From NCBI GenBank assembly GCA_032209605.1, contig JASFXZ010000001.1, positions 38,940,619 through 39,004,618 on the forward strand: a stretch of DNA of 64,000 nucleotides, in the 5' to 3' direction. Both the position numbers and the translations under genes were made by a program. The notes beneath the pieces were generated by a model. That model did not search any database. It was not told where the DNA came from and saw only the letters and a list, made by a program, of their open reading frames with translations. Below, piece by piece: positions 24,271-36,951 of the stretch (within the stretch, counting starts at the first letter, position 1; the number at the start of each line of letters is the position of its first letter). The DNA comes from Mactromeris polynyma (Eukaryota > Mollusca > Bivalvia > Venerida > Mactridae).

Positions 24271-26099
24271 TTGTCTCAATAATTGTATTAACATTAGCTA
24301 TTTTCCATGAACTGTCAATCACCACAAGCAAAACAGTAACCCCCCCCCGCCTGTTTAATGTTTAGACTATCAGAGGAACAGTTATCTAGGCCAAAATGCT
24401 TATTGATTGGAAAGGTCTATCAAGTCCAAAGTTCAGATCTACAGCTCAATGAAGACAGATGACACTAAGGATATAATATGATAAAAAATATGATAAAAAT
24501 TAAACTATTTGGATGATAAAAATAATCAAAAATTGTACAGAAAATAGATATCATAAATCACTATCTTTTCAATCAGAAATACGATCCTGGTACACAGGAA
24601 ACCACAGCAACGGGAACCAATGAAAGTATCAGTTTCCTGAATGATAACACAGAAATGAAGTATATATCTGCATATCTATAAAGCTGTATCGACATATCAA
24701 AAATGTCAGAATCAATACTCGTTACAATAAATTGATCAATTTCACCATCAATGAGAGAATCCTGAGAAACAAGTGGTAAAACATTATGTATGACCTTATC
24801 TAATCTACCTGGACCTCTTAAAGATGTACAAGATATTTCCCCAATTAAGTTTAATGATTCAGACTTGACTTGACTTGCTAGACTTGAAAAATAGATGTTT
24901 CATGCCCCAAAGCTTGTTTCTCTAGAAAAATATAAAGGTTTCTGAATCTACAACTAGTTGTGAACATAAAATATCAACTTAACAGAAAACCAGTGGTTGG
25001 GGAAATCGACAATACTGTCCATGTAATCAGAAATTGTACATTTCTTCATTTGATTTTTTTCTGTTTTACAGCATTTAACATTCTTATTTTTTGTCAAATT
25101 AACTTAAAATATTTAAGTTACCATTCATAAACCAAGTTTGACATTTTCAGCTACTAAGCATACCAATTATTTTACTGAGGAAATGAAATATATTAATAAA
25201 GGTCTTTAAAATGAGCGGCTTTATTCAAATGCTGACTGTAACTTGTAACATAAAGTAACAACCCCAAAACCTGCTTCGTTAGCAAATTATGTAACATAGA
25301 AAGGTATAATATTCACCGTCACAATTCAGTAAATATGACACACATACTACGCGTAAATTTTTTCATTCCAGTAACTTTCACCAAATAAAGGTGAACTAAG
25401 CGTTCTTAAACATTGAGTGCGTCACTTTCACAGAGTCACATCACATTTAAACTTAATTGCTTCAAAAGTTAAAACTCGTTACAATTACAACTGCTGATTC
25501 ATACTGCACTCCAAATTAAGCAAAAAATAAAGTCTTTCTTCTTAAAAAACTATAACCAATTAACACAGGATAGCATTTTCCACCAGCATTTGCATATTTC
25601 TTTCCATGGTGGATAATTTTTACCATCACAAAAACAGACAATCCAGACAAAGTTATTTCAGTTTATTAGGAATACAGACGCTGCAATTATGCCCAGACAG
25701 AGGAGATGTAAGTTCAAGCTTTAACAAGGGAACTTCTCTTGTATACAACAGTCAGCTGACAGAGGATTTTATCAGGCTCTTTTGAAGTTTGATGATTTCA
25801 TTCACTGAGAGGGATATATGTTTCTCCTATTCTGCTTATATTACATGGTCTGACAACATTGTAGATATTTCTGTCAGAAAACCAGAAACATTGACCTGTT
25901 ATACCACATATCTCATTATACTGATCAGACATTTACATAATTGTATCATTAAGGGTTAATGAATACAAGGTTTGGAAACTGAAATGTATACTTTGCAATG
26001 TAAATTAGTTATCCTATTTTCCTTCAGGGAGCTTTGTTTCTCATCTCAAAGGGTTCGACAACTTCTACGCAGGAAGTGGAAACAACACTTGTTGTCCTT

Positions 26100-26180
26100 G
26101 TAATTCTTGTATGTGGGTTTCAAACCAGGACTGTAACCAATCGAGTTATGTGCTCTACCAACTGAGCCAAATGTGCCAGT
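26100..26180 (-). mobile_element. tRNA-derived SINE or tRNA pseudogene
   Basis: The minus strand shows a tRNA D-arm, TTTGGCTCAGTTGGTAGAGC, and a T-arm-like CCTGGTTTGAAACCC about 33 nt further on. Acceptor-stem pairing is not evident, so a functional tRNA is unlikely. Confidence 0.55.
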
Positions 26181-26688
26181 TATACAAGTACAGCCCTGCT
26201 ACCACAGACAAACTTAGAACAATCCATTTGTAGCCTTCTCAGCTTATAAGGTGTTTTAGATAAAGATTTTCTAATAATCCTTCAGTCTGAAAAGTTCTTA
26301 TCTTCCATATACAATACATTAAGTCACGCAATGCCGAGTAACACACGCAATTATCTACCAGCACATTAGATTGAAATACAGAATTCAACAAAAATAGTGT
26401 ATAAAGTCTATCATTATACATGCAGCTCTTCATTTAATTGGTTTAGAAATGTAAGATCAGTTTACATATAAATCTATGGAAGACTAAAATAATATCTAAT
26501 ACCAGGCATTTAAATTCCATCAGGTGTATTGTTTCGGTCATATAAAACAGAATAGAACATACTGTAACAATACGTTTTAATATTCAGAAGCATATGACAT
26601 TATTAAAGACAATATGAAAACTGAGATCTAAACTTAATTATAATATTGAGTTTAAGTTTACTTAATCACTGCATGACAATGATAAACC

Positions 26689-26763
26689 ATGGATCGGAAT
26701 CTGGCTGATATCGGTGAAACGATAACAAGACATACTTTACCCACAATCCTTAGTGCCCGCTTG
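26689..26763 (+). CDS. Candidate small first exon, unknown product
   Basis: An ATG at 26689 (context aaaccATGG, close to the Kozak preference) opens 25 codons, beginning MDRNLADIGETITRHTLPTI. The segment runs into GTAAGTAAAG, a consensus donor. Base composition is higher in GC than the flanks. I do not recognise the peptide and found no matching downstream exon, so this may be chance. It is divergently oriented relative to TRPM, about 4.8 kb above its start codon. Confidence 0.2.
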
Positions 26764-27739
26764 GTAAGTAAAGTATCATTGATTTCCGCCACTTTATCGA
26801 TTGGCTATTGTCAGCAAGGAAAAATCGGCAAAGTAAAATGGAACAATTTACGTCTGGCTTCAAAAAAACATACAACCAACAAGGTACACAAAAAATATAA
26901 TTATCAACCAAGAAATATATACATGTATATATTATATAGCTATTGTAAGTATGACAATAATAGCGGATTAAAATGTCAACTTAATTTGATTCAGAAACAA
27001 GATGGCAGAAGTCATTAATTTTTATAACAATTTTATCATGGAAAAACCTAGCTGCTCCCAGAGTTCAAATAAATCTATATAGACATAATAGGAAGTTTCC
27101 AATCCATGGTTTATAATGTCCGTGACTTAATTAAGAGAAATTATCACTGGAATGAATGTATGCGATAATAGATTCCCTCTTCATCAGAATATAGAGATTT
27201 TAGATCCACGTACTTTTAAAGCCTGAATATAGAATGATAATTTAAAATGTAACATCCAATGTAATACCGGTAGAATTATTTCAATCCAATCAGTTGATCA
27301 TTTTTAACGACTCTATTAATGTAAATTTGAGAAATGTACTACTTAAATCCAATATGACACGTGTTCTGTATGATTATATAAATGTCATTTCAACAACAAT
27401 TACAGTAACATATAATCAAAGAGTATTACACAATTAGACACGAAGGAATATCATCTGTCAAAGCAAGAGGCACAGGTTGGCCTAGACGCTCACCTGATTG
27501 ACTGCAAAGGGACTTGGGCTAACTTCAGTTCCATGACGAATGTTTGCAATGGAGTTAACAATTTGAACAAGAATATTGTTAGAACCGTTGGATGCTCCCC
27601 GAAGTATGTAAAGGAGGAAAGGGCCATAAGTATGTGGACAACCATTGAAACAGAACATGCTGACAATATGCACATCTCCTCTTGGTAGTGAAGCTTCCCA
27701 TTAAATTTCATTGAATTACTGTTTGTGATTGCTGAGATA

Positions 27740-27980
27740 TAACGCGGACATAAATGCGAGACAGACAGACAGACGCACATACTACAAAACAGTGGCTATA
27801 TGCTCAACTTTCGGGGAGCATAATTATAACTAAGACAGAGCATTGCCAGAATGCTTTGCTTACACAGTTCAGTGAACATCTGTGGTCTGTGATAAAATTT
27901 GCAGACTTTCAGACACAACAGACGCAGCGTAATAAGCAAATCTGACATTGCGCTTTGCTCAGGTGAGCTAAAAAGGATTA
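27740..27980. repeat. Dispersed repeat ending 'caggtgagctaaaaa'
   Basis: A 'gacagacagacagacg' tract is followed downstream by 'gctttgctcaggtgagctaaaaa' (to about 27974). The same end motif closes 52240-52304. This is the 3' end style of an interspersed repeat family. Confidence 0.45.
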
Positions 27981-28286
27981 AGCATAATTTGCTCATTTGT
28001 CAAATTGTATAGATTCTGAACAGGTCGACTAATATTCTGTCTGTATCAACCTGTTGGTTTGATGTATCACTTGTTTATTTCTTAATTATAGCAGACTGTC
28101 TGAAAAGAAAAGCTTTGAGTCTGTCTCCCCCCTGGTGTAAATTATAGTATTATCTGGTTGTTACAGGTGCAAACAGCAGAAAATAGATGTCTGATGTTTA
28201 TTTCCAAGTTCTATCAACATAGCATTAATTTCATCTTATCTTAAAGCTGAAATTGAATTTATCATAGTAAGTAAATTCCTATTTAA

Positions 28287-28520
28287 ACAAGAGATGTTTG
28301 TAAAACATTATGCCCCCTTGCGACCTTGACCTTTGACCATGTGTCCCTAAAATCAATAGGGTTCCTCTGCTACCCAAGATGAATGTGTGGACCAAGTTTG
28401 AGGATGATAGGTCAAGGGGTTCATGAGTTATCGATCGGAAAGGAAAAGGTTTCGGACCAACCGACGGACATTATACCGACCAACCGACAAGTGCAAACCA
28501 ATATGCCCTCTCTTCTTCAA
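28287..28520. repeat. Dispersed 'gaccttgacctttgacc' repeat
   Basis: Contains 'ttatgcccccttgcgacc', 'ttgacctttgacc', 'aagtttgaggatgataggtc', a 'ggaccaaccgacggac' tract and a closing 'atgccctctcttcttcaa'. Non-coding, with an end-to-end architecture that looks complete. Confidence 0.6.
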
Positions 28521-30022
28521 ATACCAGTAATCAATATATAGCATTAGATATAATTTTGGTTAACACTCTCCTATCCCAAAAACATTTGCATGTTTGCTAT
28601 TATCTCCAGGGAAACTCAAATCAAGATAATGTTGGTCTAAACAATTAACGAAGAATGAATGTATAATCAATGTATAATTATATTACTCAAATTATAAACT
28701 TTTATTGTATATACAATTTGTCAGTACTTAAGCTGTGATTTGCAGTCAAGAATTACTGTAAGAACATGTTGACAATTGCAATATAATACTAAGCAGAAAA
28801 TACAAATTAACTTCATTAAGAATTATTTAAAACTGATTAAACACAATTAATTTTTCAGCCATAATAAACATCTGATAATTATGATATTTTTCTAAATAAA
28901 GGATACAGGTTTTCAAAATTAATTACTACATTGAGCAGACAGTGAAAAAAACCCTGAAATAATGAATAGATGAATTACCATAATTAAGACAATTGCTTAA
29001 TTAATATGACTATAATAAAGACATCATTCTGTCTTGATAAGAGCTTGAATTCATTTATGTTTAAAATATCATATGCTTTCAAGGAGCAATGACCTCATTT
29101 GACATGACCTAGCTTGACCTTCACTAAATATGGCCATGACCTTTAACTCCTTGACCTAAATTGTCTAATACAATGCACATACAGACAAAACCTTGGTTAA
29201 TACAAGCCTTGACCTATAAACATACAGATGTAGCCTATAACTGTACAGCTGCAGTATAAGGTATCATAGTACTTACACCAAACATAATGCAGGTGCTTTC
29301 AGGTAAATGACTACAGGTAAATTTATGGAAAATTTGAATGAATTACATCATAGCTTGAAGTAAATTTATAGAAAATTTGAAGGAATCATGCTACCTGCTC
29401 GCACTAATTCAATAATCTTCAGAAACACAATTTCTATGTTGACTTCACCAGACAATATTTAACCTTTTTATTACTATCCATCAAATAAATCTAAGGAACA
29501 ATACTCCTAAGGCTGTTAATAGACACAAACACATACCAGTTATGCCTAAATCAATATCTTCAAAATAACAGCGGTGATAGTCAACAACACTTTCATTGAT
29601 AAAAGCCTATAGCTAAAAATTATTTCATATGTCTCTTTTGTTTATTCATTACATAGTAGCTTAAAATAGAATAAAGTCAGTATTCATATTGTCAATTATA
29701 CAGCCTGTGTCTTCAGAGACTCAGAAAATATGGTGATTGCTATGAAAGAAAGAAATTTTTCACATAAAAAAGAGAATTATAGAAAATTGCTGAAAAATTT
29801 ACAGTTCCCAAAGGTACACTTTTACTGTAATTGTTTGCCCTGAAGTCAATATCAGAATATTTTCTTTACTGGCACTATGTTCCCCTACCTATTTCGCATT
29901 TCCTTATATGACTATAATACTAAGACAAAAATTCTGAAACTGTTTTGAGACAATTGAATTATATCACAGGAATATATTATAAGTTTTTTCTGTATGAGCA
30001 GCGCCACGACACAACTTGTATG

Positions 30023-30327
30023 TAAGTGACGTTGGTTATGACATCTAATTATAGAGTTCGGACGCCAAACAACTTTAAGTGCTTTGTCCGAAGACGTTTT
30101 GGAGGCTTAATTGTGACATACTGAATAGAACGAAAGAGAAAATATTTATAAGGATTGCATATTTAGTTTTTTTCCATTTGAAGAGAAGAATATGATTTAA
30201 GAATTACAAATGTATGTACATTCTGACGCGACATCATCATTTTATAGCTAGCTTATGCATCTTGTTCTTAATATTAGAATTGCTATAAAATGATTTCAAT
30301 ACTTTTGGTATTAAATGAAAGTTGGAT
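30023..30327 (-). repeat. Dispersed repeat B, copy 2 (inverted)
   Basis: Inverted homolog of 5412-5738, bounded by 'gtgacgttggttatgacatc' on the left and 'ggtattaaatgaaagttgga' on the right. The two copies flank TRPM exons 1 and 2 in opposite orientation. Confidence 0.7.
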
Positions 30328-31295
30328 CACATATCTGTTAGAAAATTTAAGAAAACTGAAAATGAATACAGGTTTTGTCGTGGCACAGTTCATATCATTT
30401 ATCAGTCCAAGGTTATTTCAACTAGTAATTAAGACTAACAATCCACAAAGATTGTTTTTCTCTTCCCAAAGTACAAGCAGTTGGTTAAATGTGAAAATGC
30501 TCACTCAGACCATCATATAACATTAAAATAAAATGCATCCAGACATTATCGTTTTTTATTCATTACCATTTCATAAAATGATTTTCATAAATGAAATAAT
30601 AAAATTTGATTTATTATCTAATAAATATAAAGATGGCTATAAATATAATACTGCAATTATATTATTTCATATTCAGACATTTTGGCAAACCATAAAACTT
30701 AAAATTCACTTCCTTATAATATCAACTATAAAAAATCATAATCCAAGAATAATAAAAAGTAGACAAAACCTAAAGCTACTTTCCTTATTGTAGATGTATA
30801 AGATAAGTAGCTATAAATAAAATACCATCACAGCGTGAACATTACATGTAACACCTGCAAGCTCTCTCGAACACTACTTGAAATATTCATTCAAACCAAA
30901 GCTACAATGTTCCAAAAAACATGTGTAAATATAATCACTCAAATAATATATCGCTTCCTGTACTAATTATACAAATATATCTTCTCACTGAACTATTACA
31001 GAATGTGTTTTTCCTCCACACATCAATCAACTAAAACACTATAATATTCCCAATTGTATGATAACACTAATAGTCAACATACAACTAGCATGTGTAGAAA
31101 CAATTGTTAAGACAACACTGATCCTATGTTGAAGAAAACATACATATAACTCAAAACAGCCTGCATGTTCTACCAAGCATGCAGACATGTGACAATTTAT
31201 ATGACATAATTATCGTTAGCCCCGACATCCTGACATATGCTGACTTCCTGTGTGCTACTACAGTGTCAAACATCCTAATGTTGATATCTGCGCAC

Positions 31296-31455
31296 ACATT
31301 TCATGTATATTTCATGTACATTTCACACACATTTTACGTACATTTCATGTATATTTCACGCACATTTCTCGCACACTTCAGTACATTTTACGCACATTTT
31401 ACGCACATTTCACGTACATTTCACGCTTATTATAGAACATTTCACGCACATTTTG
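31296..31455. repeat. Short ~11-bp minisatellite
   Basis: Degenerate tandem copies of 'acatttcacgc' (variants catgt, tacgt, cacac). All frames over it simply repeat Phe/His/Thr-rich words. Confidence 0.85.
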
Positions 31456-31979
31456 ACGTTCCTGATGCACAACATCTTACTGGTAACTCCATTGTGCCTG
31501 CTTCGCAGTTAACACTAACTTTCTGATCTAGTATTAGCAACAAATTCAATTTGTCCGTTTGACTCACACTCTGACACTCGGCAGATTTCCTACTAGAAAT
31601 AAACCTCTGTTTGATACTGTAGGTATCCAAGCCAAGACAGTAAATTGATTTCAAAATAACCAATCACCGTAGAAAATCACAACTTGTCTCAACTTCAGTA
31701 TTATAACTTTCTATGACAATGCAGAACATTCTATGACAATGCAGAGAAAAAAATCCAACCCTTAAAATAACATGCCATCAATTTCAAAACAATCTCTTCA
31801 GTTCAGAAAGAAAAAATTCTCTCAGAACCGTGAATGCAGATTTTTCTCCAATTTTCAATTGGGGAGAAATTCTTCTCTTATTTAGCAATTTCAACAACAA
31901 ATCTTCAAATACCAATTTATTTCATTTTACTGTTTTTATTGTGATCATGCGGAATATTACCATTGTAACCCTGGTGTTG

Positions 31980-32050
31980 TACCGGCAGTGTTGTTTTTGT
32001 TTGTGTTGCTTGGTGTTTGTTGTTGTTGATGTTGTTTTTCATAATAATGA
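31980..32050. repeat. GT/T-rich low-complexity tract
   Basis: Runs of 'tgttgtttttgtttgtgttg' and 'gttgttgttgatgttg'. Low complexity, no feature assigned. Confidence 0.6.
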
Positions 32051-32504
32051 TAAAACCTCTGCTGACTCTTGTAGCTGCTCGTATAACAAACAAACACAAA
32101 CAATGCCACAGTTCCAATAAATACTTAAATACTTTAAAGAAATTCTCCCACATCAGTTCCAAAGCTTCAGTATGATACCATCGCAACTATTTAAGAATGT
32201 AGATCAAGATCCGAAGTCTTATTGTGAAAACTGATCAAATACCTGTACAGACAATGTGGCGCTGATAAGAGTTTCCAAGCATTTATTTTTCTCTTAAGGA
32301 TATTGCGTTTAAATATTCAATTTTCAACATAAAAATGCAAGATTATAAAGGGAGGGTTAAGTTGTTAAGATAACGCCACATACACAAGACAATGCCTCCC
32401 CACACAGATCCCAGCGAAACATCAACAAAGGAGTTGCACTGTAAGGGCAAACCTGTATATAAGCAATGGGGGAATTGTTTAGCTGATTATCAAAAACAAG
32501 CATG

Positions 32505-32585
32505 AAGCAAGGACTAGCTATGGGAAGTCAAGAGTACCTGCCTCCTGATCCGCAGGTCCTGAGTTTGAATCTCATTCTTAATTTA
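32505..32585 (+). mobile_element. tRNA-derived SINE fragment
   Basis: 'tagctatgggaagtcaagag' (box-A region) and 'gagtttgaatctc' (box B, 32560-32572) are spaced as in a tRNA. The middle, 'cctgatccgcaggtcc', resembles the equivalent part of the 10.2-kb copy. Confidence 0.45.
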
Positions 32586-33110
32586 GATCTGATTTCCAGT
32601 TAACTGAGAATCAGTTTGGTTCATCAGAAAATAACCAGCGAAAAAATATAGAAGCAGAACTGTCTGTATATACTGTAAGCTACAAGCATATAGTTATGTA
32701 TACAAAAAATTGTCCGTGGGTAACGGGTACTGGTATACATTTAATAAATAGAATTAATTTTTCACAGCAAAAAAACTAATCAACAAAAAATTTGTGGTAC
32801 TAAAATATCTTTAAAATCACACAGAGCAGGGTTATCAGGTCACTGACTGAATGTAAGACACCTTGATTATCTAAATTGCTTATACTTGTTAATTATGATT
32901 TTCCAAGTTGTTACAACACTGCAAACAATTTTTGCAGACTGAGATGATTTAACTGAGAGTACAAAAAGAAGTATTTATATTTACTTCTTGTCCGCCAAGT
33001 TACAGTAATAGCTGCTTTATAACCCCTTTTGGTCATCTATTTTTGTGGAGCCCCAACATTCAGGGTCTAAAAGGCCAACCATCAGAAACACAGATTTCAC
33101 AGATATCAAT

Positions 33111-33282
33111 CAGGCATGAGAATGCAAAATTTCAAATCAGCTGAAAATTCGGCAAGGGGCCCAGGGGGCCACTGAAGCTCCTGGCTTTTAAGCATCTAAG
33201 ATAGCTTAAATTGTCTCAAAACGGCCCTTGCGAGCATCAAATCTGCGGATTACCGTGAATCCGCGGAAAATTCTCATGCCTG
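33111..33282 (+). mobile_element. hAT-like MITE, copy 2 with intact TIRs
   Basis: About 172 bp with inverted ends CAGGCATGAGAAT and ATTCTCATGCCTG. Flanking 8-mers 'atatcaat' and 'atctgaat' agree at 6 of 8 positions. This resembles a decayed 8-bp target duplication of hAT type. No coding capacity. Confidence 0.75.
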
Positions 33283-33992
33283 ATCTGAATCAGCAGAAAC
33301 TAAATTTACAAGACAATACATGCAGTCCTTTCCATGTCGCCATTATAAGAGAAGTATAATTACGTATATATAACTAGCTTGGATAAGCCACCTATAAGAC
33401 AGGACCCTCTACGTGGACTAATGTGTCTGTCTTTTAACTTTACGACATCGTTAAATGTGTGCTGAATAAGTCCCACTTTGTTTTAAGTCATTTTAAGACT
33501 GAGTGAATGCGAAATTAGATAACAAAACCTTTAATGTGATACAGCGAAATTAGATAACATGACCTTTAATGTGATACAACTAGCATTATAACCACTTTAT
33601 ATTTGCTGATGTAAATATTGTTCATAAAGCATTAATTAATTGTGTGATAATTAATTTCATGAAGAAAATGACAACATATGTCTGTTTCGAAACTGTCCTC
33701 AGCATACTGCTAATACACCAATTAAGGAGACCATGTCAAAACCATTCATGCATACTTAACGCTTCAGGATTCCAATTAACACCTTGACAATGTCGCATTA
33801 TTTTCCTGTTGCATGAATATTGTTTACAGGGATTTCCATTTCCGGACGTATGCTGGTTTAAAATCGATTAGTAAACAAGGGCCTGATTCAATGCTATTTT
33901 GCAACATAAACCTGTTGAATTTTGCTTAATGTCCCCAGACACATTTAATAGTGTTCACTACAGACCTGTTTTGTGACAAACTGGAAATATGA

Positions 33993-34214
33993 CAAGAGGA
34001 CACAGGTGCCCCAGCTTAACTCTATGAACGGGCATATAAAATCCAATGGAAAAAAAAACAGGTGCCCAGATCATGTGATCACTCAAATATTCCTATGAAA
34101 TGTTTTCACTCTAAGTCAAATACTCTTTGAGATATTAGCGACACAAACTTAAGTCAGACGGACGGACGGACAGACAGACGTAAGGCCAGACTAGGGTAAA
34201 TCTAAGTGTCCCAT
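33993..34214. repeat. Dispersed repeat with 'gacggacggacggacagac' tract
   Basis: Begins 'caagaggacacaggtgcccc' and ends 'ggagggggcaca', with an internal simple GACG/GACA run. Non-coding interspersed repeat. A second 'acaggtgccc' motif follows the first by about 60 bp. Confidence 0.5.
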
Positions 34215-34639
34215 CTTGGAGGGGGCACAAAAAATCAAATTGCATAAACAAGTAAATACAATTACACCCAGCAATATATTTGAAAACGCAGGATTTTAAG
34301 CCAGTTGTCTAATAATTAGTTCGATATTTTACTTTCCAAGAAAACCAACACATGCAGAATACAATAAGACAATTTATAATTCATATTTTAGTCAAGACTA
34401 GTACAATATCATCCAACCGATCGTACAGAACTGTCAATAATTAAATCTTAATTCATATGCAAACAATCAATATTGTTCTAAGCCCAGTTGAAAGTATTGT
34501 TATAGCATTTATATTTTTTATCAATTATATTAAATTTCTAGTTTTTTTAAACTTGCATTCTCATTTTCTGCTTATACATTTTGTACATTTCAAGTCTCAT
34601 GTCAATAATTATTCTGTTTAATTATACTATCCTTTGTTG

Positions 34640-35000
34640 TAAAGAAGAGGGCCATGATGGCCCTGAATTGCTCAATTGTGTGCCTGAAAATCTGGTATTA
34701 AAGTCCTGTGTCACACTGAATGCAATATTTCATTGCAATAGAATGATGTTCTCATTAAGTAAAAATTATGATTTCCAGCACGTTACGAGTAATCACTATA
34801 ATTACAATGTACACATCACATATCTGAAAAGTGAACTCCCCCCCCCCCTGGCAGCCATTGTTTCTTGACGATTGCAAATAATTTGCAAAATCTTGGTAGT
34901 GGGTCACGTAAGGAACATTAGCATTAAGTTATATCAAAATTGGGTCAGTAGTTTTTGACAAGAGTTCATGAATATTTTAGTTTTATTCCTTGTATATAAT
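34640..35000. repeat. Dispersed repeat starting 'gagggccatgatggccct'
   Basis: The palindromic head 'gggccatgatggccc' is followed by about 350 bp containing a C-homopolymer (34839-34849) and 'agtttttgacaagagttcat'. The frame across it (34581-34868) shows no domain. Confidence 0.4.
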
Positions 35001-35143
35001 CGTTCTTGTTTCATGTTGACATCTTGATGAAATTGTAATTTGTTGTTATGTATATATTATGTAAATGCTTTTTAATTAGAGGCTCACAGGAAGGATTGGG
35101 CAATAAATAAAGTCTTTATAACTCTATATAATTTCCACCATAT

Positions 35144-35334
35144 CAGGGGTTCCTTTTTATCCTGGAGTTGACATGTTGACCCTTTGAATTTCCAAAATGC
35201 CACATTTTGACCCTCAGGATTCTGGCTGAAGGGTCAATTTTTCTCTAAAGTATGGGCATTTTGGCTTTAAAATGGTAAAATACGTATAATTTACCACACT
35301 GACCCTCGAGATTCAGCCCCTAGTGGAACCCCTG
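35144..35334. mobile_element. MITE with CAGGGGTTCC inverted ends
   Basis: The element starts CAGGGGTTCC and ends GGAACCCCTG, about 191 bp. Both flanks begin with 'atat'. The end sequence is hAT-like, but an 8-bp duplication is not clear. Confidence 0.65.
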
Positions 35335-36149
35335 ATATGTACAAATAGGAAAAATGTCCCAATCCCCTAGCAGCCATGTGTTTTGATGAATCCAAATAAT
35401 ACATAAATAATACATATTAATCCAATATTAATTTTTTTTAATTTTCCACAATATGTATATAAGAAAAGTAGCCCACTAATTTTTTCCCTCCATTGCCATG
35501 GCACCCAGAAACGCGTGAGCATCACAAAAACATTCAATATATCAGTATTGACAAGACAGGCAAAACACTGTCCCCAGGGTACATGCACAATTGTTATGCC
35601 TGTCACAGGTAATTTGGCTGAGATATAAAAGTATTCAAATATCGATGGATCATATCGCAGTTTATGTAAGGAAGCCATCACAAAAGTTGTGCGTCACACC
35701 CAAAATGTATGTTCCCTAATGAATACTAGTCTTGATAACAAGTCTACACTGTGCTGTTTTTTGGGTAAGAAAACTAAGATACATTGAATGTATTTACTTA
35801 GAAATCTGTCATATTATGATATTCTAGAATGTTTTCAAGTTTTAAAGTACACTCCTGATGATTATTGACTGTAACATTTTGTCTATAAATATTTAGAGTT
35901 GTTATTGATTCAGCAAAATGCATATCGATGATATTGATAATTGAATCGGCTGAGAAATATCGATGATACATTGATATAACAAGAGTTGTTCACTATATTG
36001 CCATTTACATGCTTGCAGTTTATGACTTCATATATTTTCACTTCTAGTTATGTCTTTCACATGCTTATATGTATTACTTTGTCCATCAATTCTTGTTTCC
36101 TAACAATTATGAAGAGTGTTTTTGCAAAATAAATAAGAAAAAATATTTG

Positions 36150-36300
36150 TTCCTTGAACAGATTTGATAGGTACAGCAGTTTTAGACAGCGCACCAGCTT
36201 TCATTTTTGTTTTGGGTGAATTTTCATTGTTTTTCATCAATAATCAATCAACAGAAAAATATCAATGATACATCAATATTGTTTCTATTGATGACAATTC
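36150..36300 (-). repeat. Dispersed repeat C, copy 1
   Basis: Its reverse complement matches 58365-58565. Shared blocks include 'gaaacaatat', 'atcattgatat', 'tcacccaaaacaaaaatg' and 'tgttcaaggaaca'. No reading frame is preserved. Confidence 0.6.
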
Positions 36301-36651
36301 TATAAATATGATATATACCTAAAGGGTAGCAACAGCAGTGCACGGGAAGCATAATACTTAAATAAGTCAGGAATGGTTACTAGCCGTAACTGGCTCCAAA
36401 AATGGCCAAGCGATTCCTCTGAACAGATTAATGAATTTTCCCTCTGATATAAAAACATTTCATTACATTTGAATATTTTACATTAACGAGAGCGTTTCCA
36501 TTAAGGGTTGACACAAATAAATGAACTTAAACCTTTTGATTTCATTAACATTATTCCAATAAGAAGCCAAATTCAATTGATTTAAATTCTCAAATTGCTT
36601 AATTAATTTACAACACTTGTGATTTATAGTCAGAAAGAGAAGCATAGGGAG

Positions 36652-36801
36652 GACATGACCTTAGCACTCAGATCTCTCCAGTACAAACCATGACCTTAGC
36701 ACTCGGATCTCTCCAGTACAAAACCAAGGTCATGTTTTGCACTGGAGAGATCTGAGTGTTAAGGTCATGTTTTGTACTGGAGAGATCCAGTCTCAAGGTC
36801 A
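36652..36801. repeat. Complex fold-back: two direct then two inverted ~40-bp units
   Basis: 'catgaccttagcactc.gatctctccagtac' occurs twice, then its inverse 'gtactggagagatc..' occurs twice, with little spacer. The right part runs into 'gacctttgacggactgaccc', a dispersed-repeat motif. Confidence 0.75.
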
Positions 36802-36951
36802 CCATGATATCGACCTTTGACGGACTGACCCTCAAAACAATTGGGGTCATATTCCGGAGATTTTTGTTCTATAAAACCTGAATTTTCTATTTCTATTAAC
36901 GCATATTGATCAATTGATATGACGTGGATATATTTGACTTGATTCCTCGAT

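Noticed and set aside
26100..26180. Functional tRNA gene
   Set aside because: D-arm and T-arm words are good, but no paired acceptor stem or convincing anticodon arm is seen, so it was called a SINE or pseudogene.
35367..35681. 104-codon minus-strand frame
   Set aside because: AT-rich, no domain, no splice sites at sensible places.
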